A DNA stretch of 64,000 bases from Micromonospora citrea (GTDB taxonomy: Bacteria > Actinomycetota > Actinomycetes > Mycobacteriales > Micromonosporaceae): the NCBI RefSeq assembly GCF_900090315.1, contig NZ_FMHZ01000002.1, forward strand, positions 5,240,501 to 5,304,500, in the 5' to 3' direction. Shown piece after piece: positions 41,597 to 50,787 of this stretch (its first letter is position 1; each line of letters opens with the position of its first letter). The translations under genes and the position numbers were made by a program. The notes under the pieces are model-generated. The model was not told the origin of the DNA, made no database searches, and saw only the letters and a program-made list of their open reading frames with translations.

Positions 41597-42988
41597 TCAG
41601 GCGTGCGCGTGCAGCGGCTTGCCGGCGAGGGCCAGGTGCGCCTCGCCCAGGGCCTCGTTCTGCGTCGGGTGGGCGTGCACGAGCTGCGCCACCTCGGCCG
41701 GGTACGCCTCCCAGTTGTAGATGAGCTGCGCCTCGCCGACCATCTCGCCGACCCGGGCGCCGACCATGTGCACGCCGACGACGGGGCCGTCCTCCACCCG
41801 GACGAGCTTGACGAAGCCGGCCGTCTTGAGGATCTGGCTCTTGCCGTTGCCGCCCAGGTTGTAGTTGTAGGTCTTGACCTTGTCGGCGCCGTACTGCTCC
41901 TTGGCCTTCGCCTCGGTCAGACCGACCGACGCCAGCTCCGGGTCGGAGTAGGTGACCCGGGGGATGCCGGCCTCGTCGATCACGGCCGGGTTCTGGCCGG
42001 CGATCTCCTCGGCGACGAAGATGCCCTGCTGGAAGCCGCGGTGGGCGAGCTGGAGGCCGGGCACGATGTCGCCGACCGCGTAGACGTTCGGCACGCTGGT
42101 GCGCAGCCGCTCGTCGGTCAGCACGTAGCCGCGGTCCATCTTGACGCCCTGCTCCTCGTAGCCGAGGTCTGCCGTGTTGGGGCCGCGGCCGACGGCGACC
42201 AGCAGCAGCTCCGCCTCGACGGTCTCGCCGCCGGCGATGGTGACCTTGACGCCGCTGTCGGTCTTCTCGACCTTCTCGAACGGCTTGCCGACCTTGAAGT
42301 TGATCTTCCGCTTGCGGAACGCCCGCTCCAGCGCCTTCGACGACTCCTCGTCCTCGGCGGCGACCAGCCGGGGGAGCGCCTCGATGATCGTGACGTCGAC
42401 CCCGAAGGACTTCCACACACTGGCGAACTCGACGCCGATCACGCCGCCGCCGAGCACGATCGCCGACGACGGGACCCGGTCGAGGGTGAGCGCGTGGTCG
42501 CTGGTGATGACCCGCTCGCCGTCGACCTCCAGGCCGGGCAGGCTCTTCGCGTACGAACCGGAGGCCAGCACCACGTTGCGGCCGGTGTAACGCTTGCCGT
42601 CGACCTCGACGACGTTCCTGCCGACCAGCTTGCCGTGGCCCTCGATGACGGTGACCGACTTGTTGCTCTTGAACATGCCCTGCAGGCCCTTGTAGAGCCG
42701 GGCGATCACGCCGTCCTTGTACGAGTTGACCGCGGCCATGTCGATGCCGACCAGCTCGGCCTTCACGCCGAACTGCTCCGACTCGCGGGTCTGGTCGGCG
42801 ATCTCGGCGGCGTGCAGCAGGGCCTTGGTCGGGATGCAGCCGTTGTGCAGGCAGGTCCCGCCGAGCTTGCCCTTCTCGACCAGCGCGACCGTCAGGCCCA
42901 GCTGGGCGGCGCGCAGGGCGGTCGCGTAGCCGCCGCTGCCACCTCCGAGGATGACGATGTCGAAGGTTGCGTCGTTCGGCTCGCTCAC
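41597..42988 (-). CDS. lpdA: Dihydrolipoyl dehydrogenase (E3)
   Basis: The 463-residue flavoprotein has the FAD site VILGGGSGGYATALRAAQLG, the redox pair GGTCLHNGCIPTK (Cys46/Cys51), the NAD site VLGGGVIGVEFASVW, a second FAD motif VYAVGDI, and the C-terminal HAHPTQNEALGEA with the His-Glu base. It reoxidises dihydrolipoyl groups of E2 and of the glycine cleavage H protein. The start GTG 42988 has GGGAG six nt upstream; a TTG 6 nt earlier is less likely. It is the first gene of an operon with sucB. Confidence 0.97.
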   Translation of the reverse strand: MSEPNDATFDIVILGGGSGGYATALRAAQLGLTVALVEKGKLGGTCLHNGCIPTKALLHAAEIADQTRESEQFGVKAELVGIDMAAVNSYKDGVIARLYKGLQGMFKSNKSVTVIEGHGKLVGRNVVEVDGKRYTGRNVVLASGSYAKSLPGLEVDGERVITSDHALTLDRVPSSAIVLGGGVIGVEFASVWKSFGVDVTIIEALPRLVAAEDEESSKALERAFRKRKINFKVGKPFEKVEKTDSGVKVTIAGGETVEAELLLVAVGRGPNTADLGYEEQGVKMDRGYVLTDERLRTSVPNVYAVGDIVPGLQLAHRGFQQGIFVAEEIAGQNPAVIDEAGIPRVTYSDPELASVGLTEAKAKEQYGADKVKTYNYNLGGNGKSQILKTAGFVKLVRVEDGPVVGVHMVGARVGEMVGEAQLIYNWEAYPAEVAQLVHAHPTQNEALGEAHLALAGKPLHAHA

Positions 42989-43165
42989 GCTCAACTCCCA
43001 GGTCGCGTCGCTGCATCGGGGGTCACGGCAGGATCACGGAACACACCCCACCTCGGTCATCTTGTCACCACCGGGCACAGGGCGCGTAGTGAGGTGCCCA
43101 ACGACACGTCCGTGACACGTACGCTTGGCACTGCCTTCGATGACGAAGCTTGGGGGAGAAAGCCG

Positions 43166-43495
43166 GTGGGACTGTTCCGACGACGTAAGAAGGCGCGCGC
43201 GGTGAGCCTCGACCGCGCCGCCGACCGCGCGGATCTGGATCACCTGGCGAACTTCGTCCGGAGCCGGCGCGGCGTCGAGGCCTACATCGAGCCCCGCACG
43301 ACCGTGACCGAGACCACCGTCATGCTGATCGCCGACGACGGGGAGTGGACCCGCCGCCGCATCGACGGCCCGGACGGCGCGCGCCGCTTCGCGTACCGGA
43401 TGGGCATCCCCGTCTACGACGTCCGGCTGATGGGCTACCCGCAGCGCATGCGCGACTACAACGAACGCCGCAAGCGCCGCCCCGAGCTGTTCTGA
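43166..43495 (+). CDS. Conserved small actinobacterial protein
   Basis: The 109-residue basic protein begins VGLFRRRKKARAVSLDRAAD and continues LDHLANFVRSRRGVEAYIEP, TETTVMLIADDGEWTRR and MGIPVYDVRLMGYPQRMRDY. The pattern RGVEAYIEPRT, DDGEWTRRRI and YDVRLMGYP is one I associate with a conserved hypothetical family near pepA/lpd genes in actinobacteria. There is no membrane segment. The GTG 43166 has GGGGGAG about eight nt upstream. Function unknown. Confidence 0.75.
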   Translation: MGLFRRRKKARAVSLDRAADRADLDHLANFVRSRRGVEAYIEPRTTVTETTVMLIADDGEWTRRRIDGPDGARRFAYRMGIPVYDVRLMGYPQRMRDYNERRKRRPELF

Positions 43496-43525
43496 GCCGG
43501 CGTCCGCGCCCGGCCGGGAGACACG

Positions 43526-43557
43526 GAAGGGGCCCCTCGGCGCCGAGGGGCCCCTTC
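43526..43557. terminator. Bidirectional terminator
   Basis: GAAGGGGCCCCTCGG (43526-43540) pairs perfectly with 43543-43557 in a near-complete 32-bp palindrome between convergent genes. Confidence 0.85.
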
Positions 43558-43564
43558 GCGTACG

Positions 43565-45136
43565 TCAGCCGTTGGCGGCGACGTCCTCGACGAGCTGGAC
43601 CAGCGTGCGGACCGGGACGCCGGTGCCGCCCTTGGTCCAGTAGCCGGTCGCCTCGCCCGAGTGGTAGCTCGGGCCGGCGATGTCGATGTGCGCCCACGCC
43701 ACGTCCTCGGTGACGAACTCCCGCAGGAACACGCCGCCCTGGAGCATGTGACCGGCCCGGTCCATGCCGGCGTTGACCTGGGAGATGTCGGCCACCTCGG
43801 AGTCCATGCCCTTGCGCACGTCGTCCGGCAGCGGCATCGGCCACGTCGGCTCGCCGACGGCGTCGCCGGCGTCGCGGACCCGCTCGCACAGCTCGGGGGT
43901 GCCCATCACGCCGGCGATCCGCTTGCCGAGCGCGACGACCTGGCCGCCGGTGAGGGTGGAGGTCTCGAAGAGGTAGTCGCAGCCGTCCTCGCAGGCCCGC
44001 GCCATGGCGTCGGCCAGGATCATCCGGCCCTCGGCGTCGGTGTTGAGCACCTCGACCTTCTTGCCGTTGTACATGCTGATCACGTCACCCGGCCGGTACG
44101 ACCGCCCGGACGGCATGTTCTCGGCCATCGGCAGGTACGCGGTCACGGCCACCGACGGCTTGAGCGCGGCGATCGCCAGCATGGTCGCGGCCACCGCGGC
44201 GGCGCCGCCCATGTCGGACTTCATCTCCCACATGCCCTGCGCCGGCTTGATCGAGATGCCGCCGGTGTCGAAGGTGATGCCCTTGCCGACCAGCGCCACC
44301 CGCTTGCCGTTGCCGCCGCCGGCCGGGGTGTAGCTCAGCTTGACCAGGCGCGGCGGGGCGTCCGAGCCCTGCCCGACGGCGATGATGCCGCCGTAGCCGC
44401 CGGCCGCCAGGGCGTCCTCGTCGAGCACCTCGACCGCCAGGCCGGCCTCCCGGGCGGCGTCCGCCACCGAGTCGGCGAAGGACGGCGGGCGCAGCTCGTT
44501 GGGGGCGGTGTTGACCCAGTCCCGGCTGCGCCGGACGGCGCCGCCGACCACCTGGGCCCGGGCGATCTCGGCCTGGGCGCCGGCGTCACCGGCGTCCGGG
44601 ACGGCGACCAGCACCTCGGCCACCGGCTCGCGCCGGGACGGCTGCGGCCGGGTCTTGTAGCCGGCGAACCGGTAACCGCCGAGCAGCGCCCCCTCCGCGA
44701 CGGCGCGCAGCGCGGCCGGCGCGTCGGCGTCGTCCGGCAGCGGCAGGGCCAGCGCCACCCGGGGCGCGCCGGCGAGCGCCCGGACGGCCGCGCCGGCCGC
44801 CCGGCGCAGGGTCTCCGGTGCCGGGGCGGCGCCGGTCGGCTCCGGGCCCAGCCCGACCGCGGCGACCACCGGGGCGGTGACCGTGCCCAGCGTGGCCAGC
44901 TTGATCACCTCGCCGGGGCCGCCGGTCGCGCCGAGCAGCGCCAGCGTCTCGGTCAGCTTGCCGTCGAAGGCGGCGGCGATGCTCTCCGCGCCGCTGGCCA
45001 GGAGCAGGGTCCCGGCGAGTCCGCTGGTGGCGTCCTGCTCTCCGGTCTGGCTGTGCACGCCGATCACGATCGCGTCGACGGCGAGCTCGGCGGGGTCGGT
45101 GTCGACCAGGCTCAGGGTGGTGCTGGGCGATGTCAC
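43565..45136 (-). CDS. pepA: Leucyl aminopeptidase, M17 family
   Basis: The 523-residue product has the M17 C-terminal catalytic domain: LVGKGITFDTGGISIKP with the active Lys and metal Asp, then MKSDMGGAAAVAATM and the signature NTDAEGRMILADA with its Asp-Glu-Arg. The N-terminal macro-like domain is present. The enzyme uses two metal ions to cut N-terminal residues, as a cytosolic hexamer. The M. tuberculosis homologue pepB (Rv2213) sits in the same block. The GTG 45136 has GGAG eight nt upstream. Confidence 0.95.
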   Translation of the reverse strand: MTSPSTTLSLVDTDPAELAVDAIVIGVHSQTGEQDATSGLAGTLLLASGAESIAAAFDGKLTETLALLGATGGPGEVIKLATLGTVTAPVVAAVGLGPEPTGAAPAPETLRRAAGAAVRALAGAPRVALALPLPDDADAPAALRAVAEGALLGGYRFAGYKTRPQPSRREPVAEVLVAVPDAGDAGAQAEIARAQVVGGAVRRSRDWVNTAPNELRPPSFADSVADAAREAGLAVEVLDEDALAAGGYGGIIAVGQGSDAPPRLVKLSYTPAGGGNGKRVALVGKGITFDTGGISIKPAQGMWEMKSDMGGAAAVAATMLAIAALKPSVAVTAYLPMAENMPSGRSYRPGDVISMYNGKKVEVLNTDAEGRMILADAMARACEDGCDYLFETSTLTGGQVVALGKRIAGVMGTPELCERVRDAGDAVGEPTWPMPLPDDVRKGMDSEVADISQVNAGMDRAGHMLQGGVFLREFVTEDVAWAHIDIAGPSYHSGEATGYWTKGGTGVPVRTLVQLVEDVAANG

Positions 45137-45297
45137 TGAAGCTACTCCGGGCGGGCCGGGCCGGCCGCGTCGTCGCGTACCGGCGATGAAGGTCTCCGGC
45201 GGAACGTACCCGCCGGAGGTCGGGGCTGTCCCGCCGACTGCTCCGACGGGTCCCGCCGATGCTAACCAGCCCTCCCGACCCCGGTAAGTTCCCACCC

Positions 45298-46422
45298 ATG
45301 ACCGACGCGACCCCCGACGCCGCCGCGACCCGGCTGCGCCGTTCCCCCCTGCACGAGCGGCACACCGCTGCGGGCGCCAAGTTCGCCCCGTTCGGCGGCT
45401 GGGAGATGCCGCTGGAGTACGCCGGCGGCGGAGTGCTCAAGGAGCACACCGCGGTGCGCACCGGCGTCGGCGTCTTCGACGTCTCCCACCTCGGCAAGGC
45501 GCGGGTGACCGGGCCGGGCGCGGCCGGGTTCGTCAACGCCTGCCTCAGCAACGACCTGCGTCGCATCGGGCCGGGCCGTGCGCAGTACACCCTCTGCTGC
45601 GACGACGTCACCGGCGGCGTGGTGGACGACATCATCGCCTACCTGCACTCCGACGACCACGTCTTCCTCATCCCCAACGCGGCGAACACGGCCGAGGTGG
45701 TACGCCGGCTCCGCGCCGCCGCGCCGTCGTCGGTCACGGTCACCGACGAGCACGAGGCGTACGCCGTCCTCGCCGTGCAGGGGCCGCGCTCGGCCGAGCT
45801 GCTCGGCGCGCTGGGCCTGCCGACCGGGCACGACTACATGAGCTTCTCCACCGCGACGCTGGACGGGGTCGAGCTGACGGTGTGCCGTACCGGCTACACG
45901 GGAGAGCTGGGCTTCGAGCTGGTGACGCCGGCCGAGCACGCCGTGGCGGTCTGGGACGCGCTCTTCGCGGCGGGCGTCGACCTGCGGGCCTGCGGGCTGG
46001 CCGCCCGGGACACCCTGCGCACCGAGATGGGATACCCGCTGCACGGGCAGGACCTGTCGCCGGAGATCACCCCGGTGCAGGCCCGCTCCGGCTGGGCGGT
46101 CGGCTGGGACAAGCCGGCGTTCTGGGGCCGTGCCGCCCTGCTCGCGGAGAAGGCCGCCGGCCCGAGGCGTACGTTGCGCGGCCTGGAGGCCGTCGACCGG
46201 GCGATCCCGCGCCCCGGTATGACCGTGCACGTCGGCGACGCGCGGGTCGGCACGATCACCAGCGGCACGTTCTCCCCGACGAAGAAGCAGGGCATCGCCC
46301 TGGCCCTCCTGGACACCGACCCGAAGCTGACCGACGGCGACGTCGTCGAGGTGGACATCCGCGGCCGCCGCGCCCAGATGCGCCTCACCCGTCCCCCGTT
46401 CGTCACCCCCTCGGTGCGCTGA
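45298..46422 (+). CDS. gcvT: Aminomethyltransferase, glycine cleavage T protein
   Basis: The 374-residue product has the GcvT layout: [38 protein letters not shown], the [14 protein letters not shown] region, [14 protein letters not shown], and [20 protein letters not shown] with the catalytic Asp region. It transfers the methylene group from the lipoyl arm of the H protein to tetrahydrofolate. H and P proteins are not in the window. The ATG 45298 has TAAGTT seven nt upstream (leaderless). It depends on the lipoate made by LipB/LipA and on LpdA. Confidence 0.95.
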   Translation: MTDATPDAAATRLRRSPLHERHTAAGAKFAPFGGWEMPLEYAGGGVLKEHTAVRTGVGVFDVSHLGKARVTGPGAAGFVNACLSNDLRRIGPGRAQYTLCCDDVTGGVVDDIIAYLHSDDHVFLIPNAANTAEVVRRLRAAAPSSVTVTDEHEAYAVLAVQGPRSAELLGALGLPTGHDYMSFSTATLDGVELTVCRTGYTGELGFELVTPAEHAVAVWDALFAAGVDLRACGLAARDTLRTEMGYPLHGQDLSPEITPVQARSGWAVGWDKPAFWGRAALLAEKAAGPRRTLRGLEAVDRAIPRPGMTVHVGDARVGTITSGTFSPTKKQGIALALLDTDPKLTDGDVVEVDIRGRRAQMRLTRPPFVTPSVR

Positions 46423-46425
46423 CCC

Positions 46426-46464
46426 CGCCCCGGCCCCCCGGGTTCAGACCGGGGGGCCGGGGCG
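46426..46464. terminator. Bidirectional terminator, 16-bp stem, holding a stop codon in the loop
   Basis: CGCCCCGGCCCCCCGG (46426-46441) pairs perfectly with 46449-46464. The loop contains the TGA of the opposing gene (46446-46444), so the right arm encodes that protein's last residues. Confidence 0.85.
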
Positions 46465-47739
46465 TTCGCCGGCGTCCAGGACGGCCTGGGTCCAGCCGCC
46501 CTCGATGACGCCGGTGCCGTCGAGCACGGCCCAGTCGACCACGTCGGCGGCCTCCACCACGACCGGGGAGCCGATGCGCACCGTGGGGTCGCTGTCGGCG
46601 TCGCTGGCGCTGGCCGCCTCGATGCGCTCCGGGGCGTCCCACGAGGTCACCCCCGCCCAGACGAACTCCGGGCCGTCGTCGCCGGGCAGCCCGTACTTCA
46701 CCACGAGCTGCGTCTCCGGCGGGAGCTGCCCGGCGAGGAAGCGGGCGCGGATGTCGCCCAGCCCGGCACGCGCGGTGGCGATCGCCTTGCTCATCGCGTC
46801 GCCCGGGCGGGCGTAGCGCACGTCCGGCTGGATGCCGGCGAAGAGGGTGGCGCAGGCGGCGGCGTAGTAACGGCCGTCCGGCCCCGGGTGCCCGGCGGGC
46901 GGGCGCAGGCTGAGGAACGAGTCGGCGTCCGGGTCGGTGGCCGGGTCCAGCTCCAGGCGCAGCAGCACCGGCGCCGTCGCCCCGTGCTGCTCCGGATTGC
47001 CGTACGCCACCGCGATGTCGTGCCCGGTCACCGTGGCGAGCACCGGCAGCTGCACGAACGCGGGCACCTCCTCGCCGGCGAGCCCGTCGGTCCAGTCCCG
47101 CAGCAGCCGCCGCGCCGCGCCGGTCATCACCGCGCCCCACGCCCGCGTCAGGTGGTCCGGCACGCCCTGGGTCTGCAGCTCCAGCAGCCCGAAGCGGCGC
47201 AGCCCCTTCGTGGTGAACCAGAGCCCCTCGGCGTCGGAGGAGTAGGGCACCAGCACCCAGTCGACCAGCCGGATGCGCCCCTGGGCGTCCGGCAGCGAGC
47301 GCAGCGCCGACGCCGGGTCGAGGAACTGCAGGCCGAACACGTCCACCACGTCGCCGTCGACCGACTCGGCCACGGCGGCGGCCACCGCCCGCGCCGCCCA
47401 CTCGTGGGCCGGCGGCCAGCCGGGCCGGTACTCGGCCTGCACCACGACCAGGTGGCTCGCGGCGGCCAGCCGGGCGAGCTGCGCCTCCGTCGCGCCGAAC
47501 GCGGTGAGCAGGTCCGGCGGCAGCGCGGGGAACTCGTCGATCGACCGGGTGTCCACGCTCATCAGCGGGCTGTCCAGCATCTGCCGGGCCAGCCCGTGCA
47601 CCGGCTCGGCCAGCCGGCCGCTGAGCCGCTGCACGGCGGTCTTCGCGCTCACCTTCGGCAGCCCCGTCATGGGCACCAGATAGGTCGCGCTCAGCGACTC
47701 CGGGACGGGTACGGGCAGGAAGTCGTCCGTGATGAGCAT
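46444..47739 (-). CDS. DUF2314 domain protein
   Basis: The 431-residue soluble protein has a C-terminal DUF2314-like domain (RARFLAGQLPPETQLVVKYG, then GPEFVWAGVTSW and an IGSPVVVEAADVVDWAV tail). A middle domain resembles DUF4026/DUF2314-associated regions (YRPGWPPAHEWAARAVAAAV). DUF2314 proteins are often near stress or contact-system genes without a proven function. The ATG 47739 has GGGGGA five nt upstream. It may be co-transcribed behind cobS (66 bp). Confidence 0.75.
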   Translation of the reverse strand: MLITDDFLPVPVPESLSATYLVPMTGLPKVSAKTAVQRLSGRLAEPVHGLARQMLDSPLMSVDTRSIDEFPALPPDLLTAFGATEAQLARLAAASHLVVVQAEYRPGWPPAHEWAARAVAAAVAESVDGDVVDVFGLQFLDPASALRSLPDAQGRIRLVDWVLVPYSSDAEGLWFTTKGLRRFGLLELQTQGVPDHLTRAWGAVMTGAARRLLRDWTDGLAGEEVPAFVQLPVLATVTGHDIAVAYGNPEQHGATAPVLLRLELDPATDPDADSFLSLRPPAGHPGPDGRYYAAACATLFAGIQPDVRYARPGDAMSKAIATARAGLGDIRARFLAGQLPPETQLVVKYGLPGDDGPEFVWAGVTSWDAPERIEAASASDADSDPTVRIGSPVVVEAADVVDWAVLDGTGVIEGGWTQAVLDAGERPGPPV

Positions 47740-47805
47740 GTCGTCCCCCGGTTGGCCGCGCCGGTGCTGTCGTGGGAGAACGCTACCCGCCGCGGCGTGC
47801 CCCGT

Positions 47806-48579
47806 TCAGCCGGACAGCACCAGTCCCAGGTAGACCAGCGTGGTGACCACCTCCACGGTCGCGCCGAGCACGTCGCCGGTGACGCCGCCGAGCCGGCGTA
47901 CCACGTGGCGCAGCAGCCCCACCGCGACGGCGAGGGCGGCGGCGACGGCGAGCGGCCCCTGCCACGGGCGGCCCGGCACGGCGGCGACCGCCACCAGCGC
48001 GACGGCGACCGCCCCGGCGGCCAGCGCGACCGGGCCGACGGTGCCGGCCACCAGCGCGCCGAGCCCCTCCGGGCGGGCCGCCGGCACGCCGCGCCGGCAG
48101 GCCACCGCCACCCCGAGCCGGCCCGCCGCGGTCGCGGCCACGACCGCCGCGAGCGTCGCCGACCACGACCGCCCGACCAGCTCCGCGAGGGCCGCCGCCT
48201 GCAGCAGGAGTACGACCACCAGCGCGGCCACCCCGAACGGGCCCACGTCCGGCTTCTTCATGATCTCCAGCGCGGCCGCCCCCCGCCGGTACGAGCCCAG
48301 CGCGTCCACGGTGTCGGCCAGCCCGTCCAGGTGCAGCCCTCGGGTGAGCAGCGCCCCGGCGCCGACGGTCACCACCGCCGCGACCAGCGGGGGCGCGAGC
48401 GCGGCGGTCGGCAACAGGATCGCGGCGAGGACGACGCCGAGCAGCGCGCCGACCGCCGGGGCCAGCGCCATCGCCGTCCCCGCCACCGCCCGGTCGATGC
48501 GCCCGGCGCGCACCGGAAGGATGGTGAAGGTGGTCAGCGCCAGCCGCGCCCCGTCGGCGAGCCGCGACTCAGCCGGCAC
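47806..48579 (-). CDS. cobS: Cobalamin-5-phosphate synthase, adenosylcobinamide-GDP ribazoletransferase
   Basis: The 257-residue product has about seven membrane segments. The CobS signature is LTRGLHLDGLADTVDALG, followed by EIMKKPDVGPFGVAALV, where the His-Asp/Asp pattern binds Mg. It joins alpha-ribazole phosphate to adenosyl-GDP-cobinamide, the last step of cobalamin assembly, in the membrane. GTG 48579 lies inside the 3' end of cobU-cobT (11-nt overlap), so translation is coupled and all three activities come from one message. Confidence 0.94.
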   Translation of the reverse strand: MPAESRLADGARLALTTFTILPVRAGRIDRAVAGTAMALAPAVGALLGVVLAAILLPTAALAPPLVAAVVTVGAGALLTRGLHLDGLADTVDALGSYRRGAAALEIMKKPDVGPFGVAALVVVLLLQAAALAELVGRSWSATLAAVVAATAAGRLGVAVACRRGVPAARPEGLGALVAGTVGPVALAAGAVAVALVAVAAVPGRPWQGPLAVAAALAVAVGLLRHVVRRLGGVTGDVLGATVEVVTTLVYLGLVLSG

Positions 48580-50557
48580 GCCGGCCGGAGGGGTCCACCG
48601 GTTCCGTCCGCGTTTCGGCGCCGGTCGGCGGTTCCGTGCTGGTCGGCCCGGGGCCGGCCGGCTCCGGCTCGCGGAAGTCGGGCTCGTCGGGGCCCGGCTC
48701 CGGCTCGGGCTCACCGTCCTCGTCGTCGTCACCGCCGCCGAGGGACGGGCGGGCCGGCAGCGCGGCGGCCAGCGCCAGCACCGAACGCAGCAGCGGCAGC
48801 GCGGCCAGCGCGTTCGCGCCCTCACCCAGGTCCAGCCGCACGTCGAGCAGCGGGGTCAGGCCGAGCACGTCGGCGGCGAGCCGGACGGCGGGGTCCCCGC
48901 GGTGGTCGGCCAGCAGGCACCAGTGCCGGGCCTGGCCGGCCAGGTCGCGGCTGACCATGGCGGCGGCCACGCCGACCGGCCCGTCCAGCATGACCGGCAA
49001 CCGGCGGGCGGTCGCGCCCAGCAGGATCCCGGTCGCCACGGCGACGTCCCCGCCGCCCAGCTCGGCCAGCACGTCCTTGGCGCCGCGCGGCGAGCGTCGG
49101 GTCCGGTGCAGCGCGTCCCGCACCGCCGCGCACCGCCGCATCCAGGCCGCGTCGTCGATCTCGCCGGAGCCGGTGACCACCCGGCCGAGCACCGCCGGGG
49201 TCTCCGCGCCGGCCGTCGCGGCCAGCACCGCCGCCGCGGCGGCCTCGGTGCCGGCGCTGCACGCGCCCAGCACCAGCAGGTGCGCGCCCGCGTCGGCGGC
49301 CTCCTCGGCGAGCCGCCAGCCGTCCCGCAGGGCCGCCTCGACCTGCTCGCCGGCCAGGGCCGGCTCGTCCTCCATCGGGGCGGACACGGGGGTCTCCACG
49401 ACGTGGACGTCGGCGCCGCTCTCGGCGGCCAGCCGGGCCAGCACCCCCCTGCCGGCGCGGGCCTGCCGCGCCCGGCGCGCGGACTCGCCGTCGACGGCGC
49501 CGGCGGCGGCGTCACCGAGGTGGTCGCCGTGCAGCAGCAGCACCCGTACGGAGCCCCACGGGGCCGGCGTGGCGGTGCCCTGGGTGGCGGCGGCGAACCC
49601 GACCACCCGTTCCAGCGCCCCCAGCCCCGCCCCGGGCACGTCCAGCGTGGCGAGCCGCTCGATCGCCTGCGGGCCGGCGTACTCGTCGGGCATGGGAAGT
49701 TCCATCCCGGGCTGGATGACCAGGCCGGTGGCGACCATCGGCAGCGCCATGGTCGGCGCCGCCCAGGCCGTGCCGGCGGGCCCGCCCGCGGCGACCCCCG
49801 GCGTGCCCGTCGAGCCGCTGGCCGTCGTGGTGGCGGGCGTGCCCGCCGGGCCGGTGGCGGCAGCCGGTGTGCCCGTCCGGCCGGTGGCGGGCGTGGCGGT
49901 GGCCGGGCCGGGCGTGGCGGTGGCCGGGCCGGCCGTGGCGGTGGCCGGGCCGGCCGTGGCGGTGACGGGGGCCGGGCCCGCCTGGGCCGGCACGACGCCC
50001 GGCTGTGCCGCGCCCGGCTTCAGCCAGGCCGCCTGGCCGGCGACCACCAGCACCACCGCGTCGCAGGCGTCGGCGACCGCCCGGTTGGCCGCGCCCAGCG
50101 CGTCGGTGAACGCCCGGCCGAGCGGGGTGGTCGGCACCAGGGAGAGCCCCACCTCGGGGCTGACCAGCACCAGCCGCGCCGCGCAGGCGCGCACCGCCGC
50201 CGCCAGTTCCGCGATGGTGGCGGTGTCGTCGGCCGGCTGGTGGGCCGGGTCGAGCAGCACCGTCACCCAACCGCCGATGTCGTCGACGAGCAGCGTCTCG
50301 TTCGGGCCGGCCGAGGCGATCACGTCCGCCAGCCGACGCGGGTCGGTCGCGGTCTCCTCGGTCGTCCAGGTCTCCGGTCGGCGGGCGCGGTGCGCCGCCA
50401 GGCGTGCCGCCCACTCCGCGTCGTCGGCGGGCGCGTCGGCTGCGGTGGCCACGTAGCGGACCGTCGGCGCATCGGCGACCAGGGACTCGGCGAACTCCGA
50501 CTTCCCGGACCGGATACCGCCGAGCACCAGGACCGTGTTCCACCCGTCAACGGACAT
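48569..50557 (-). CDS. cobUT: Fused CobU (cobinamide kinase/guanylyltransferase) and CobT (DMB phosphoribosyltransferase)
   Basis: The 662-residue protein has CobU at residues 1 to about 185 (VLVLGGIRSGKSEFAESL P-loop, LLVDDIGGWV, LVLVSPEVGLSLVP). A linker of about 100 residues with TATAGPA-type repeats follows, then CobT at about 290-610 (HGDHLGDAAAGAVDG, LGACSAGTEAAAAAVL and DLGEGANAL with the catalytic Glu), and an acidic tail. CobU makes adenosyl-GDP-cobinamide; CobT makes alpha-ribazole phosphate; both feed CobS encoded next. The ATG 50557 has TAAAGT six nt upstream (leaderless). The fusion is known in some actinobacteria; its linker repeat looks variable. Confidence 0.93.
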   Translation of the reverse strand: MSVDGWNTVLVLGGIRSGKSEFAESLVADAPTVRYVATAADAPADDAEWAARLAAHRARRPETWTTEETATDPRRLADVIASAGPNETLLVDDIGGWVTVLLDPAHQPADDTATIAELAAAVRACAARLVLVSPEVGLSLVPTTPLGRAFTDALGAANRAVADACDAVVLVVAGQAAWLKPGAAQPGVVPAQAGPAPVTATAGPATATAGPATATPGPATATPATGRTGTPAAATGPAGTPATTTASGSTGTPGVAAGGPAGTAWAAPTMALPMVATGLVIQPGMELPMPDEYAGPQAIERLATLDVPGAGLGALERVVGFAAATQGTATPAPWGSVRVLLLHGDHLGDAAAGAVDGESARRARQARAGRGVLARLAAESGADVHVVETPVSAPMEDEPALAGEQVEAALRDGWRLAEEAADAGAHLLVLGACSAGTEAAAAAVLAATAGAETPAVLGRVVTGSGEIDDAAWMRRCAAVRDALHRTRRSPRGAKDVLAELGGGDVAVATGILLGATARRLPVMLDGPVGVAAAMVSRDLAGQARHWCLLADHRGDPAVRLAADVLGLTPLLDVRLDLGEGANALAALPLLRSVLALAAALPARPSLGGGDDDEDGEPEPEPGPDEPDFREPEPAGPGPTSTEPPTGAETRTEPVDPSGRRAG
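49790..50010. repeat. Low-complexity in-frame repeat in the CobU-CobT linker
   Basis: Several 21-24-bp units of GTGGCGGTGGCCGGGCCGG type encode TATAGPA repeats, with a related Gly/Thr/Ala part beside them. It keeps the frame and lies between two folded domains. Confidence 0.75.
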
Positions 50558-50787
50558 GCCCGTACTTTAGAGCCAGCGCCCGGCGCGCGGCCCCCGGAGG
50601 TGCACAGCACTGGCGGCCCTCGACGGGCGAGCGGGCCCGGGCGGCCGGTCACCGACCGGCGAGGCCGGCCGGGAGCGACCGGCGGCCGGCCCCGGAGCGA
50701 CCGGCGCGCCCCGCCCCGCCCCGGCGGACCCGGCCCCCCGCCGGTACGGCGGATCAGGTGCCGCGGGTCAGGTGCCGCCGGCAGGGT
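50558..50787. other. Spacer between cobUT and the kinase gene
   Basis: It holds a hairpin GCCGGTC-ACC-GACCGGC (50643-50659) and repeated CGACCGGCG blocks, possible termination for the kinase transcript that ends at 50788. I see no cobalamin riboswitch. Confidence 0.5.

Noticed and set aside
39443..43495. A 4-kb plus-strand open frame antisense to sucB and lpdA
   Set aside because: It is the mirror of two certain genes in GC-rich DNA; only its last 330 bases (43166-43495) have a ribosome binding site and protein-like sequence.
50558..50787. Cobalamin riboswitch upstream of cobUT
   Set aside because: A GCCAGTG-like stretch is present, but no B12 box or stem pattern was seen, and the likely -10 lies six nt before the ATG, leaving no leader.
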